Of a DNA stretch of 7,653 nucleotides, positions 1 through 6,133 are shown piece after piece. Below the pieces are notes generated by a model. That model was not told the DNA's origin. It worked only from the letters and a program-made list of their open reading frames with translations, and did not search any database. The stretch is taken from assembly GCA_964645285.1 (NCBI GenBank), contig CAZYDR010000146.1, positions 1 through 7,653 of the forward strand, given 5' to 3'. Positions within the stretch are counted from its first letter, which is position 1, and each line of letters begins with the position of its first letter. A program made the position numbers and the translations under genes. The DNA is from JAYZAP01 sp964645285 (GTDB lineage: Bacteria > Pseudomonadota > Alphaproteobacteria > JAAXGF01).

Positions 1-67
1 CGGCGGCGCCTGAAAATACGGTCAGGGTGGGTTTCGCTCCGGCCTCGGCTTTTTGTGCGACTGCCAT
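1..67 (-). CDS. Start of an unrecognised gene running off the left edge
   Basis: Only the first 22 codons are in the window. They begin at the ATG complementary to 65-67 and read MAVAQKAEAGAKPTLTVFSG and then two alanines, with no stop. The start is well supported: a perfect AGGAGG lies 8 bases upstream on the minus strand (around 76-81). The N-terminus has no hydrophobic signal peptide; it is a short Ala/Lys-rich lead followed by what looks like a first beta strand (LTVFSG). That is too little to name a family. The gene is transcribed in the same direction as the flavoprotein at 463-2424, but an insertion remnant separates them. Confidence 0.7.
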   Translation of the reverse strand, partial: MAVAQKAEAGAKPTLTVFSGAA

Positions 68-210
68 GGGTGTTTCCTCCTGGGTCGAACGTCCGCTGCT
101 GATGGTTAGTTTCAACGTAGTGGCTTCTTCCACAGGCATGCAACAGTGTTTTGGCTCGCGCGATCTATTGGTGTGGCGTAGCGCGCCCAATGTCCGTTCT
201 TTGGGTGCCG

Positions 211-427
211 CCTCAACCGGTCGATGCAACACAAGCGTTGAATCTCTCTGCCGGCGTTTCAAACGCCAAGGTTTTGCGTGGCCGTTTGTTGAGCTGACGC
301 GCCACGCTGCCAGCGATCCCACAGCTCCGTCTTCTCCGCCGCACTAAAACCACGACCATATCGATGCTTCATCTGCATACACTCCATCTCTTCGTTAAAG
401 ATAAAGTGTTGCGTCGACCCTTTGAAA
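211..427 (-). mobile_element. Internally deleted IS30-family insertion sequence, MITE-sized
   Basis: The ends are imperfect terminal inverted repeats of 22 bases, 17 of them matching. The best-conserved core is GGTCGATGCAACAC at 219-232 against GTGTTGCGTCGACC at 406-419 (13 of 14 when inverted). CCG occurs at 208-210 and 428-430, consistent with the 2-3 bp target duplication of IS30 elements. Between the ends lie only the first and last parts of a transposase gene, so about 0.8-1 kb has been lost. The element can no longer move by itself but keeps both ends, so a full-length relative could act on it in trans. It lies inside a palindromic repeat, which agrees with the known taste of IS30-type transposases for palindromic targets. 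Confidence 0.8.
213..378 (-). pseudogene. IS30-family transposase, N- and C-terminal remnants fused out of frame
   Basis: From the ATG at 376-378 (GGAG just upstream) or the ATG at 370-372, the minus strand reads GFSAAEKTELWDRWQRG. This resembles the N-terminal helix-turn-helix region of IS30-like transposases. After about codon 25 the frame changes. In the next frame, from about 305 down to the TGA at 213-215, it reads LNKRPRKTLAFETPAERF and ends NACVASTG. The 'LN-RPRKTL-F-TPAERF' signature is the conserved C-terminal end of IS30 transposases. The catalytic DDE core is missing. The junction is near 295-310. The original N-terminal frame runs on to an unrelated stop near 259. The product cannot be functional. 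Confidence 0.85.
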
Positions 428-462
428 CCGCCGAGTATAGCGGACATTCGTCGAGGTCTCCG

Positions 463-2424
463 TCAAACCGTCACCCCTGCTCTGAGGCCCTCCAGCACCG
501 CCTCTTCGACTGTACGCGGGCCGAGGCAGTCGCCGATCACATGGATCTCGCCGTCAAAGTCCACAAGAGCGTCCTCAAGAGTAGTCTCCGGCTCGTGGCC
601 GAGGGCGGTGACCAGAGTATCGACACTTTCGCACAGTACCGCCTCCCCGCTGGCAGTGTGCTGCAGATAGACCGTATCCGCGTCGACACCATAGAGCCGG
701 GAATAGGGAATAATCTCGACCCCGAGCTTGTGCAGGGTACCGGTCCAGTTGGTGCGCACGTATTGCTGAATGGACTCCCCCGCCATCGGACCGTTGACCG
801 CCAGTTTCACGCTGCAGCCATCTCGCGCCAGCTTCTCGGCGAGGCCGAGGCCGACCCAGTCGCAACGCCAGTCGGCAATCACCACCGAGGCGCCCACATT
901 GGCGTCATCACTCAACACCTGCCAGGCATCGACCACATGGGCCTCGTCGGCACCCTCGATCGCCGGATGCCGGGGCCGGGCGCCGGTAGCGATGATCACC
1001 GCATCGGGCGCCTCGCGATCGACCATGGCGCGGTCGACCGCCGTGTTGGTCACCACCTTCACTCCGGCCTGTTCAAGCTCTCGGGTGAGATTGGTGATGA
1101 CGCCACCGAACTCGGCCCGGCCGGGCAATTGCTGCGCCAATAGGGTCTGACCGCCGAGCCTTGCCGTGGTCTCGTAGAGAGTCACGTCGTGGCCCCGCTC
1201 GGCCGCCACCGTGGCGGCCTTCATACCGGCAGGGCCGCCGCCGGCGATCATCACCTTGCGAGCGGTCGCGGCGGGTTGGCGCGTGCCGAAGGTGCGTTCG
1301 CGGCCAGTTTCCGGATGCTGAATGCAGGAAATCGGATAGCCGGTCTGCATGTGACCAATACAGGCCTGATTGCAGCCGACGCAGGCACGAATATCGTCGA
1401 GGCGGCCGGCCTGAGTTTTGTTAACTATTTCCGGGTCGGCGATCATGGCCCGGGTCATGCCGCACATGTCGGCCTGGCCGGTGCCTAATATCTGTTCGGA
1501 GATTTGCGGCTGATTGATACGCCCGGCGACGAACACGGGCATGGACACCCGGGCCTTCACAGTGGCCGCGTAGGGCGCCACGTAACCAGTCTCGATGGCC
1601 ATGGGCGGCACTATATGAACCGAACCCTCCAGGTCGGCCATGGTGCCGGCAATGACATTGACGTAGTCGAGTACGCCGTCGTCGTCGAGGGCGACGATCG
1701 CCTCGATAACCAGGTCCGGGGTCAACCCGTCATAACCGATCTCGTCGCCGGAAATACGCATGCCCAGGACAACGCCGTCGCCGATCTTGCCCCGGGCGTT
1801 GTCGATGAGTTCGCGGAGAAAGCGCATCCGGCCATCGAACGAGCCGCCGAATTCGTCATTACGAAAGTTGAGGCGCGGATTGAGGAACTGAGCCGGCAGC
1901 GTACCTTGGCTGGCAAGGATCTCGACCCCATCGAGCCCTGCCGTGGCCATGCGTTTGGCAGTGTCGCCATAGCCGTCAATGAGGGACCACGCCATGGCGT
2001 TGGTCATGGCCCGGGGCTGATTGTGAAAACGTTCGTCCGGCGTCGCAGACGGGGCATAGGCCACGGCGAGGGTGCCGTCGTCGGTGCCGTGGGTAAAACG
2101 GCCACCGTGGGCGAGTTGGCCGAATACGGCGCAGCCATGGGCATGGATAGCGTCGGCGGTCTTGGCATAGCCGGCAATGCAGTTGTCGTTTGAACCGTCA
2201 ATGGCGAGGCTGCTGAACGATGCGGATGCGTGGATACTCGCCGCCTCGGTAATGATCAGTCCGGCGCCGCCGGCCGCCCGGGCCTCGTGGTAGGCGACGA
2301 AATCATCAGTCGGCTCGCCGCCGCCGATCATCATGGTCTGGTGACCGGTGGAAAAGACACGGTTCTTGACCGTCAGCGGTCCGATGGTCAGCGGCGAAAA
2401 GAGATGCGGAAAGGAATCAGTCAC
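463..2424 (-). CDS. FMN/4Fe-4S/FAD oxidoreductase, dienoyl-CoA reductase / TMADH / N-demethylase family
   Basis: Predicted product is 653 aa if it starts at the GTG at 2422-2424. That start gives TDSFPHLFSPLTIGPLTVKNR, which matches the N-terminus of E. coli FadH (672 aa). An in-frame ATG at 2472 would add 16 unlikely residues; neither start has a strong RBS. Residue numbers from the GTG: an OYE-type TIM barrel to about 340 (QLAHGGR at 103, VEILASQGTL at 167, RNDEFGGS at 188); a 4Fe-4S cluster motif C-x2-C-x3-C-x11-C at C348, C351, C355 and C367; an FAD-binding GGGPAG at 395; and a C-terminal IGDCLGPRTVEEAV. The second nucleotide site lacks a glycine-rich loop (VVIADWRCDWVGLGLAEKL), as in trimethylamine dehydrogenase and unlike FadH. 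The FadH catalytic Tyr position (EGYL) is Thr here (QGTL). I infer oxidative N-demethylation of a methylated amine or betaine; a dienoyl-CoA reductase is less likely. Confidence 0.9.
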   Translation of the reverse strand: MTDSFPHLFSPLTIGPLTVKNRVFSTGHQTMMIGGGEPTDDFVAYHEARAAGGAGLIITEAASIHASASFSSLAIDGSNDNCIAGYAKTADAIHAHGCAVFGQLAHGGRFTHGTDDGTLAVAYAPSATPDERFHNQPRAMTNAMAWSLIDGYGDTAKRMATAGLDGVEILASQGTLPAQFLNPRLNFRNDEFGGSFDGRMRFLRELIDNARGKIGDGVVLGMRISGDEIGYDGLTPDLVIEAIVALDDDGVLDYVNVIAGTMADLEGSVHIVPPMAIETGYVAPYAATVKARVSMPVFVAGRINQPQISEQILGTGQADMCGMTRAMIADPEIVNKTQAGRLDDIRACVGCNQACIGHMQTGYPISCIQHPETGRERTFGTRQPAATARKVMIAGGGPAGMKAATVAAERGHDVTLYETTARLGGQTLLAQQLPGRAEFGGVITNLTRELEQAGVKVVTNTAVDRAMVDREAPDAVIIATGARPRHPAIEGADEAHVVDAWQVLSDDANVGASVVIADWRCDWVGLGLAEKLARDGCSVKLAVNGPMAGESIQQYVRTNWTGTLHKLGVEIIPYSRLYGVDADTVYLQHTASGEAVLCESVDTLVTALGHEPETTLEDALVDFDGEIHVIGDCLGPRTVEEAVLEGLRAGVTV

Positions 2425-2570
2425 GACACAACCCCGTTTGATGAAAACACTGAAAGGCATGGTAGCCCTCATGACGCGGTATGCATCATCAAAACAAGCA
2501 GGGCAGCTATGGTTTTCGGTCTAAGAACCAGGCATTCAGAACCTAAAACGCAGAGGATACGGTTTGACCT

Positions 2571-2584
2571 AATCAGTCATGATT
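2571..2584. promoter_or_regulatory. Small palindrome upstream of the flavoprotein gene
   Basis: AATCA and TGATT are separated by GTCA, a perfect 5-4-5 inverted repeat about 150 bases upstream of the GTG start. It could be an operator. Palindromes this short arise by chance, and I see no convincing -35/-10 pair next to it. The rest of 2473-2597 shows no gene. Confidence 0.2.
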
Positions 2585-2597
2585 GTGGCGACCGCCT

Positions 2598-2718
2598 TTT
2601 GTCCGTTCTGGGTCAGGAACAGACATTGGCCCCGGCTAGCTCAATGTCCGGTTATGGGGATAAAGCAGACATCGTGACGTCGCCCTGGGAAGTCCTTACC
2701 TAGCCACAAGGCGACATT
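2598..2718 (+). repeat. Composite 121-bp palindromic repeat, copy A
   Basis: This copy has the same length and layout as copy B (6134-6254). Unit 1 (2598-2627) contains TGTCCGTTCTGGGTCAGG and ends AGACATT. Unit 2 (2643-2673) is AATGTCCGGTTATGGGG followed by GCAGACAT. A third part ends with TAGCCACAAGGCGACATT at 2701-2718. From 2600 to 2629 it matches copy B at 29 of 30 positions; the third part is more diverged. Read on the minus strand, the third part gives the 'SNVALWL' type of peptide often seen in spurious ORFs from dispersed intergenic repeats of alphaproteobacteria (general recollection). It lies directly beside the truncated gene at 2641-2937. Confidence 0.8.
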
Positions 2719-2937
2719 CGAAGTTGAATTCCTTTCGCGCTCGGTCGGGCTTTCCTTCGCGTTCAGTCGCAACGTGTAATCTCCCAACAGGTAGAATTTG
2801 GCCGCGTGTCGCGACTTCGGGTCTTCGATGTCGGTGTCCCGAACATGCTCGATGTTCCAGGTCGCGATCTTGATGACGTCCGCCAACGCGGGGCACGCCA
2901 GTGTTGCAGCCAGCAGAATGCACACCAGCGGTACCAT
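2641..2937 (-). pseudogene. Truncated secreted endonuclease/exonuclease/phosphatase-like protein
   Basis: The 98-codon frame starts at an ATG with GGGAGG about 9 bases upstream. Residues 1-20 are a clear signal peptide: hydrophobic core LVCILLAATLA, cleavage likely after PALA. Residues 21-33 (VIKIATWNIEHVR) match the first strand of the EEP (DNase I-like) fold, whose Asn is an active-site residue. Similarity continues loosely to DYTLRLNA (to residue 60), where family members go on to 'ADVVALQEV'. Here the frame instead enters repeat copy A and stops at 2641-2643. The catalytic Glu, Asp and His of the usual protein are all missing. It is therefore a 5' fragment of a periplasmic or secreted hydrolase gene, probably cut off by rearrangement at the repeat. 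Expression of a short exported peptide remains possible. Confidence 0.7.
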
Positions 2938-3056
2938 CCTCTGTGCCCTCCCGTTTCAGACATCTTGTCATTGGTCACGTTTCGGTTGAAACACTACGGT
3001 GGCATCCGACTTCCAAAGCGTTTTGTCTTTTTCGATTCAGGCGAACATGAGGCTGC

Positions 3057-3096
3057 ATACGGCGATTGCCGTGTATGTGGCTTGTCGGGACAAGCC
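3057..3096. promoter_or_regulatory. Perfect 18-bp palindrome upstream of the first M24 gene, candidate operator
   Basis: GGCTTGTCGGGACAAGCC at 3079-3096 is an 8-bp perfect inverted repeat around a GG centre, ending 39 bases before the M24 ATG. Just upstream, ATACGGC GATT GCCGTGTAT (3057-3076) is a second inverted repeat with one bulged base. The TTGTC-n2-GACAA core resembles the short symmetrical operators of GntR/FadR-type regulators, though no regulator gene is in the window. A hairpin in the 5' leader is the alternative. I see no strong sigma-70 promoter in 2938-3056. Confidence 0.4.
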
Positions 3097-3135
3097 CAGT
3101 GATGTACCTACATCGTATCAACTAGGAAAACAGGA

Positions 3136-4386
3136 ATGGCGATGGCTGAGCATCCGAGCGACCGGGAACAGGTACTGCAGCATGCGCATCCCGTGCAGGA
3201 GATTCCGTTCTCGCGGGAGGAGTACCGAGGGCGCCTCGAACGCATTCGGAAGGTGATGGCGCGTGAGAAGATCGACATGCTCTATCTCAGCTCGCCCGAA
3301 GCCATCTGTTACGTCAGCGGGTACGGATCGGCCTGGTTCCAGGCCGAGACCGACGGAGCCTGGAGCGGCGTCGCGATCCACGTCGACCACGACGACTTCA
3401 TCCTGTTCGAAGCTGAGTCGCACATCCTGCTCATACGCTGCTACACGGTCGCCAACGACGTCCGACTCAATTCCAAGAGATCGAAAGGTGCCGATGACGC
3501 CTTTGCTTTCGTCGCCGACGAACTCGCGGCATCGGGCTGGACCGGAGGCACCGTCGGGCTCGAGATGGGAAGCTATCGGCCCAACCAGCGTGTCAGAATG
3601 TGCTGCCAGGCCGCCCTGGAAGCCAAGGGCTGCACTGTGGTCGACGGCACCGAGATTGTCCGCGAAGTGCGTGGCATCAAGTCGGACGCAGAGATGGCAT
3701 GCATCGAAACGGCGGCACGTATCGCCGACATCGGCCTCGAGGCGGCGCGCGAGACCCTGTGCGAGGGCATCACCGAGGTCGAGCTCTGGGGGGAGGTTAC
3801 CGCGGCCATGACCCGGGCCGGCGGCGAGAACCAGGCGATCCCGATGCTGGTAACCTCGGGCCTCAAAGCGGTGTCCGGGCACGGCCTCGCCTCGCGCAAG
3901 CAGATCGCTCCGGGCGAGGTCGTCTTTCTCGACGTCTGCGGCGTCTTCAACCGCTACCACGTCGATCAGGCGCGCAGCTTCTCGATCGGCGAGCCCCATC
4001 CCGACGCGATGAAGAGGATCAATACCTCGGCCGGCGTCTTCGGGGTGCTGCGCGAGATCCTGAGGCCGAATCTTCCGGTCCGAGAGCTCAACGAAGCGGT
4101 CGTCCACTATTATCAGGAGGCCGGCATTTTCGAGCATCGTGGCTACATCGGCGGCTACGAGTTGGGGATTGCGTTCCCGCCGGACTGGGTCGGCGCGTTC
4201 TTCTACGATCCCGACAGCTTGCCCGACGACGACAGGGTCTTCGCACCGGGCCGTGTGGTGAACCACGAGAGCCAGTTCTTCCTGCCACATCTCCAGGGTT
4301 ATTCGATCCTGATCGACACGGCGGCCTTCACCGAAACCCAGGCCCGCTGGCTGAGCCGGATCCAGCACGAACTCATCGTGGTGTAA
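3136..4386 (+). CDS. M24 metallopeptidase-fold protein, creatinase / ectoine-hydrolase-like
   Basis: Predicted product is 416 aa, typical for two-domain M24 proteins. AGGAA lies 7 bases before the ATG at 3136; a second ATG at 3142 has AGGA 6 bases upstream, so the true start is one of these. Residues 25-170 form the creatinase N-domain (FSREEYRGRL, then SSPEAICYVSGY). Residues 175-416 form the pita-bread domain. The creatinase-type catalytic His is at H249 (VSGHGLASRK). Metal ligands D266 and D277 (FLDVCGVFNRYHVDQARSF) and E378 are kept. The usual His of GHGIG appears to be Tyr (GGYELGIAFPPDW at 339-351), and the last Glu position is Gly388. This favours a C-N hydrolase of the creatinase or ectoine-hydrolase type over a dipeptidase. 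DMSP lyase DddP has the same fold and cannot be excluded. It converges on the DAO gene with a 12-base gap. Confidence 0.88.
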   Translation: MAMAEHPSDREQVLQHAHPVQEIPFSREEYRGRLERIRKVMAREKIDMLYLSSPEAICYVSGYGSAWFQAETDGAWSGVAIHVDHDDFILFEAESHILLIRCYTVANDVRLNSKRSKGADDAFAFVADELAASGWTGGTVGLEMGSYRPNQRVRMCCQAALEAKGCTVVDGTEIVREVRGIKSDAEMACIETAARIADIGLEAARETLCEGITEVELWGEVTAAMTRAGGENQAIPMLVTSGLKAVSGHGLASRKQIAPGEVVFLDVCGVFNRYHVDQARSFSIGEPHPDAMKRINTSAGVFGVLREILRPNLPVRELNEAVVHYYQEAGIFEHRGYIGGYELGIAFPPDWVGAFFYDPDSLPDDDRVFAPGRVVNHESQFFLPHLQGYSILIDTAAFTETQARWLSRIQHELIVV

Positions 4387-4398
4387 ACCGGAACGGGC

Positions 4399-5652
4399 TC
4401 ACGGCCAGGCGCCCAGCGGATGCGCTTCGCCGGCGGCGAAGCGGGCATAGCGGAGCGGTGTCACATCGACCGAAGGAGTCTTGCCTGCGGCAAGCTCGCT
4501 CACGACCTTGCCCACGCCCGGGCCGAGTGCGAAGCCGTGCCCCGACAGCCCCGTGGCCACAATCAGCCCCTTCGGGGTGTCGAGCGCGTCGACCACCGGG
4601 GTCTGATCGGGCGTCATGTCGCAGTTGCCGCCCCAGATACTCTCGATCCCGAGGCCTTCGAGACCGGGGAAGAGCCCGATGAGGTTCCGCAGGTTGCGCT
4701 CCGCCATGGCCAGACTGGGCTTCGGCTCCACTTCACGTACATCACGCCAGGCCGGAGCCCGCAGCCGTCCGACTCCGAACGACCTGTAACCCCGGTTGCG
4801 CCAGCCCAGACGCCAGAAGTCGCGCAGGTCGGCGAGTGATTCGTGTGTCACGTCGTAGGTATAGGCCCCGACCGTGGCCAGAATGAAACGCCCGTGGCCG
4901 TCCTGCCGGACCGCCAGCATCGAGCCGTCGCCGACGCGGGCAGAGAACAATGTGCGCGTGATCGGATCTGCTGGCTCCGTCCGCATGACGGTGAGCCGAA
5001 GCGCAGTGTTGGGCACCGACAGTCCCAACGGCCTCAAGAAACGCCGCGACCAGGCGCCCGTGGCGCATACCGCACGGGATGTCCGGATCGTGCCTCGCTC
5101 GGTCTCGACGGCGCGCACTGCGCCGTTCTCAATCTCGATCGCTTCGGCCGCACATCCGGCATAGAGCCGGGCACCACTTGTCTCGGCGCCGCGCGCGAGG
5201 GCCATCGTGACAAGTCGGGGATCGGCCTGGCCGCTGTCCAGGATGTGCTGGGCGCCGGACCAGTCGCCGCGAATTCCGGGCAGCAGCCGCACCACATCGT
5301 CGCGCCCGTAGATACGCCGCTCGACCCCGTCCAGTGATTTCTTCCGGCTGGCCTGGTTCAGTTCGCCCTCGCTGCTGAACAGGCGCATGTGCCCTGCCTG
5401 CGCCCAGTCGAGAGCCTCCCCCAGCGCCTCCTCAAGCCCCGACCAGATATCAAGGGAGAGGAGCGAGAGCGGCAGCATGTGACGATGGTTGACCTGAGCC
5501 GTCACCCAGCCCCAGTTACGACTGGACTGCTCGAAGCCGAATTGCCCCTTTTCGACCAGGACCACGCGCAGCCCCTCGCGGGCGGCAAAGTACGCGCTCG
5601 CGCAACCGACGATGCCGCCGCCGATGATGACAAGGTCTGCTGAATCGTTCAT
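4399..5652 (-). CDS. FAD-dependent oxidoreductase, DAO family (sarcosine / D-amino acid / glycine oxidase-like)
   Basis: Predicted product is 417 aa, a normal DAO-family length. The start ATG at 5650-5652 has GGGAG 3 bases upstream; the spacing is short, but the first residues lead straight into the FAD fold. Visible features: Rossmann motif VIIGGGIVGC (residues 8-17) with the ribose-binding Glu34 at the end of strand 2 (VVLVEKG); SSRNWGWVTAQ at 43-53, a variant of the isoalloxazine-contacting segment; and the C-terminal signature WGGNCDMTPDQTPVVD (340-355) with GLSGHGFALGPGVGK. There is no signal peptide, so it is cytoplasmic. These enzymes oxidise secondary or primary amino acids such as sarcosine, glycine or D-amino acids to imines, releasing methylamine-derived products. 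Substrate is not readable here. It lies 16 bases downstream of an amidohydrolase stub in the same direction and is probably co-transcribed with it. Confidence 0.9.
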   Translation of the reverse strand: MNDSADLVIIGGGIVGCASAYFAAREGLRVVLVEKGQFGFEQSSRNWGWVTAQVNHRHMLPLSLLSLDIWSGLEEALGEALDWAQAGHMRLFSSEGELNQASRKKSLDGVERRIYGRDDVVRLLPGIRGDWSGAQHILDSGQADPRLVTMALARGAETSGARLYAGCAAEAIEIENGAVRAVETERGTIRTSRAVCATGAWSRRFLRPLGLSVPNTALRLTVMRTEPADPITRTLFSARVGDGSMLAVRQDGHGRFILATVGAYTYDVTHESLADLRDFWRLGWRNRGYRSFGVGRLRAPAWRDVREVEPKPSLAMAERNLRNLIGLFPGLEGLGIESIWGGNCDMTPDQTPVVDALDTPKGLIVATGLSGHGFALGPGVGKVVSELAAGKTPSVDVTPLRYARFAAGEAHPLGAWP

Positions 5653-5668
5653 GTGCTCCCAGGTTTCC

Positions 5669-5878
5669 TTAGTGCCTCGCCGGCGCAGGCCAGGCCTTGC
5701 CAGTAGCGTCGATGGTCTCGTCGATGCCGCCCTGGGGTTCCAGCACGGCCGTATCTTCGATCACGGCGATACAGTCGCCGTCGATCAACAAAGACTTGCC
5801 ATCGATAGCGTTCGACCGGCCTGCCATGGGTACAATGACGCCGTTCCTGATCAACGTCCTGGTCATTCGTCCACCCAT
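5669..5878 (-). pseudogene. N-terminal stub of an amidohydrolase-superfamily gene
   Basis: Likely starts are the ATG at 5878 (GGAG 7 bases upstream) or the ATG at 5866. The protein reads TRTLIRNGVIVPMAGRS, then SLLIDGDCIAVIED, then IDETIDATGKAW and stops six codons later at 5669-5671. This is the small beta-sandwich that opens amidohydrolases of the AtzA/TrzN/cytosine deaminase type. The next part should be 'LPGLVNAHTH', which carries the first two metal-binding His residues, and then a TIM barrel of about 350 residues. All of that is absent. The cut falls at the sandwich/barrel junction, so the stub cannot be catalytic. Its stop is 16 bases before the DAO start, so its promoter and reading frame may now serve as the leader of the DAO gene. 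Confidence 0.75.
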
Positions 5879-6133
5879 CCATTGTCTCCACGTAGCCGTC
5901 CTGCGGTCAGTCTGGTGGTCGGCGATCAGGCAAGGCTGCTCGAACATGATAACCGAGGCGTCTATCGAGGTAATGTTGTTGCGAAAACTTTCGCTCGGAT
6001 TAGGTAACCGGCTTTTGTGACGGTGACATTCACACCTCGCGCTCCCCGTATTTCACTCATGGCCCAAGGCAATTTGAGCCCGATGTTGCTAGGCCCCGAA
6101 CGTGGGCGATACGCGCAAACTTCCAGCATCAGC
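5879..6133. other. Gene-free stretch with a GCGAAA/TTTCGC palindrome
   Basis: No supportable gene occurs between the amidohydrolase stub and repeat copy B. A minus-strand frame exists here (6243 down to 5962), but its first third is translated repeat and the rest resembles nothing I know. The one clear regulatory candidate is GCGAAA AC TTTCGC at 5981-5994, a perfect 6-2-6 palindrome about 100 bases upstream of the stub's start, suitable for a dimeric repressor. I do not see a confident -35/-10 pair. Confidence 0.35.

Larger units (their letters stand above)
189..448. repeat. AATGTCCG/CGGACATT palindromic repeat split by an IS30 remnant
   Basis: The left arm AATGTCCGTTCTTTGGGTG starts at 189 and the right arm ends with CGGACATT at 441-448. 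Removing the IS element (211-427) and one copy of the 3-base duplication gives a 40-base unit with 8-bp perfect terminal arms. These arms match the ends of the units in the two 121-bp repeats at 2598-2718 and 6134-6254, so this is a third, single-unit member of the same family. It is intergenic and codes for nothing evident. Confidence 0.7.

Noticed and set aside
120..133. GTGG CTTCTT CCAC hairpin upstream of the left-edge gene
   Set aside because: A 4-bp stem is too short to mean anything without other evidence.
364..1143. A 259-codon plus-strand frame opposite the flavoprotein gene
   Set aside because: His/Gly/Arg-rich antisense shadow; the minus strand carries the 4Fe-4S and FAD motifs.
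1504..2193. A 229-codon plus-strand frame opposite the flavoprotein gene
   Set aside because: Same reason: antisense to the conserved TIM-barrel coding sequence, with no motifs of its own.
2598..2718. Possible CRISPR-like array from repeated TGTCCG arms
   Set aside because: The units are palindromic, diverged and set in a fixed frame, with no regular unique spacers and no cas genes.
3118..4368. A 416-codon minus-strand open frame fully antisense to the first M24 gene
   Set aside because: It mirrors the M24 frame in GC-rich DNA, its residues show no family motif, and the plus strand has clear M24 motifs and an RBS.
3600..4682. A 360-codon plus-strand frame crossing the M24 and DAO 3' ends
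   Set aside because: Arg/Pro/Gly-rich low-complexity translation typical of an off-frame shadow; it overlaps two well-supported genes.
6017..6036. TGTGA...TCACA pair resembling a CRP site
   Set aside because: The half-sites are 9 bases apart instead of 6 and lie far from a promoter, so it does not fit a CRP operator.
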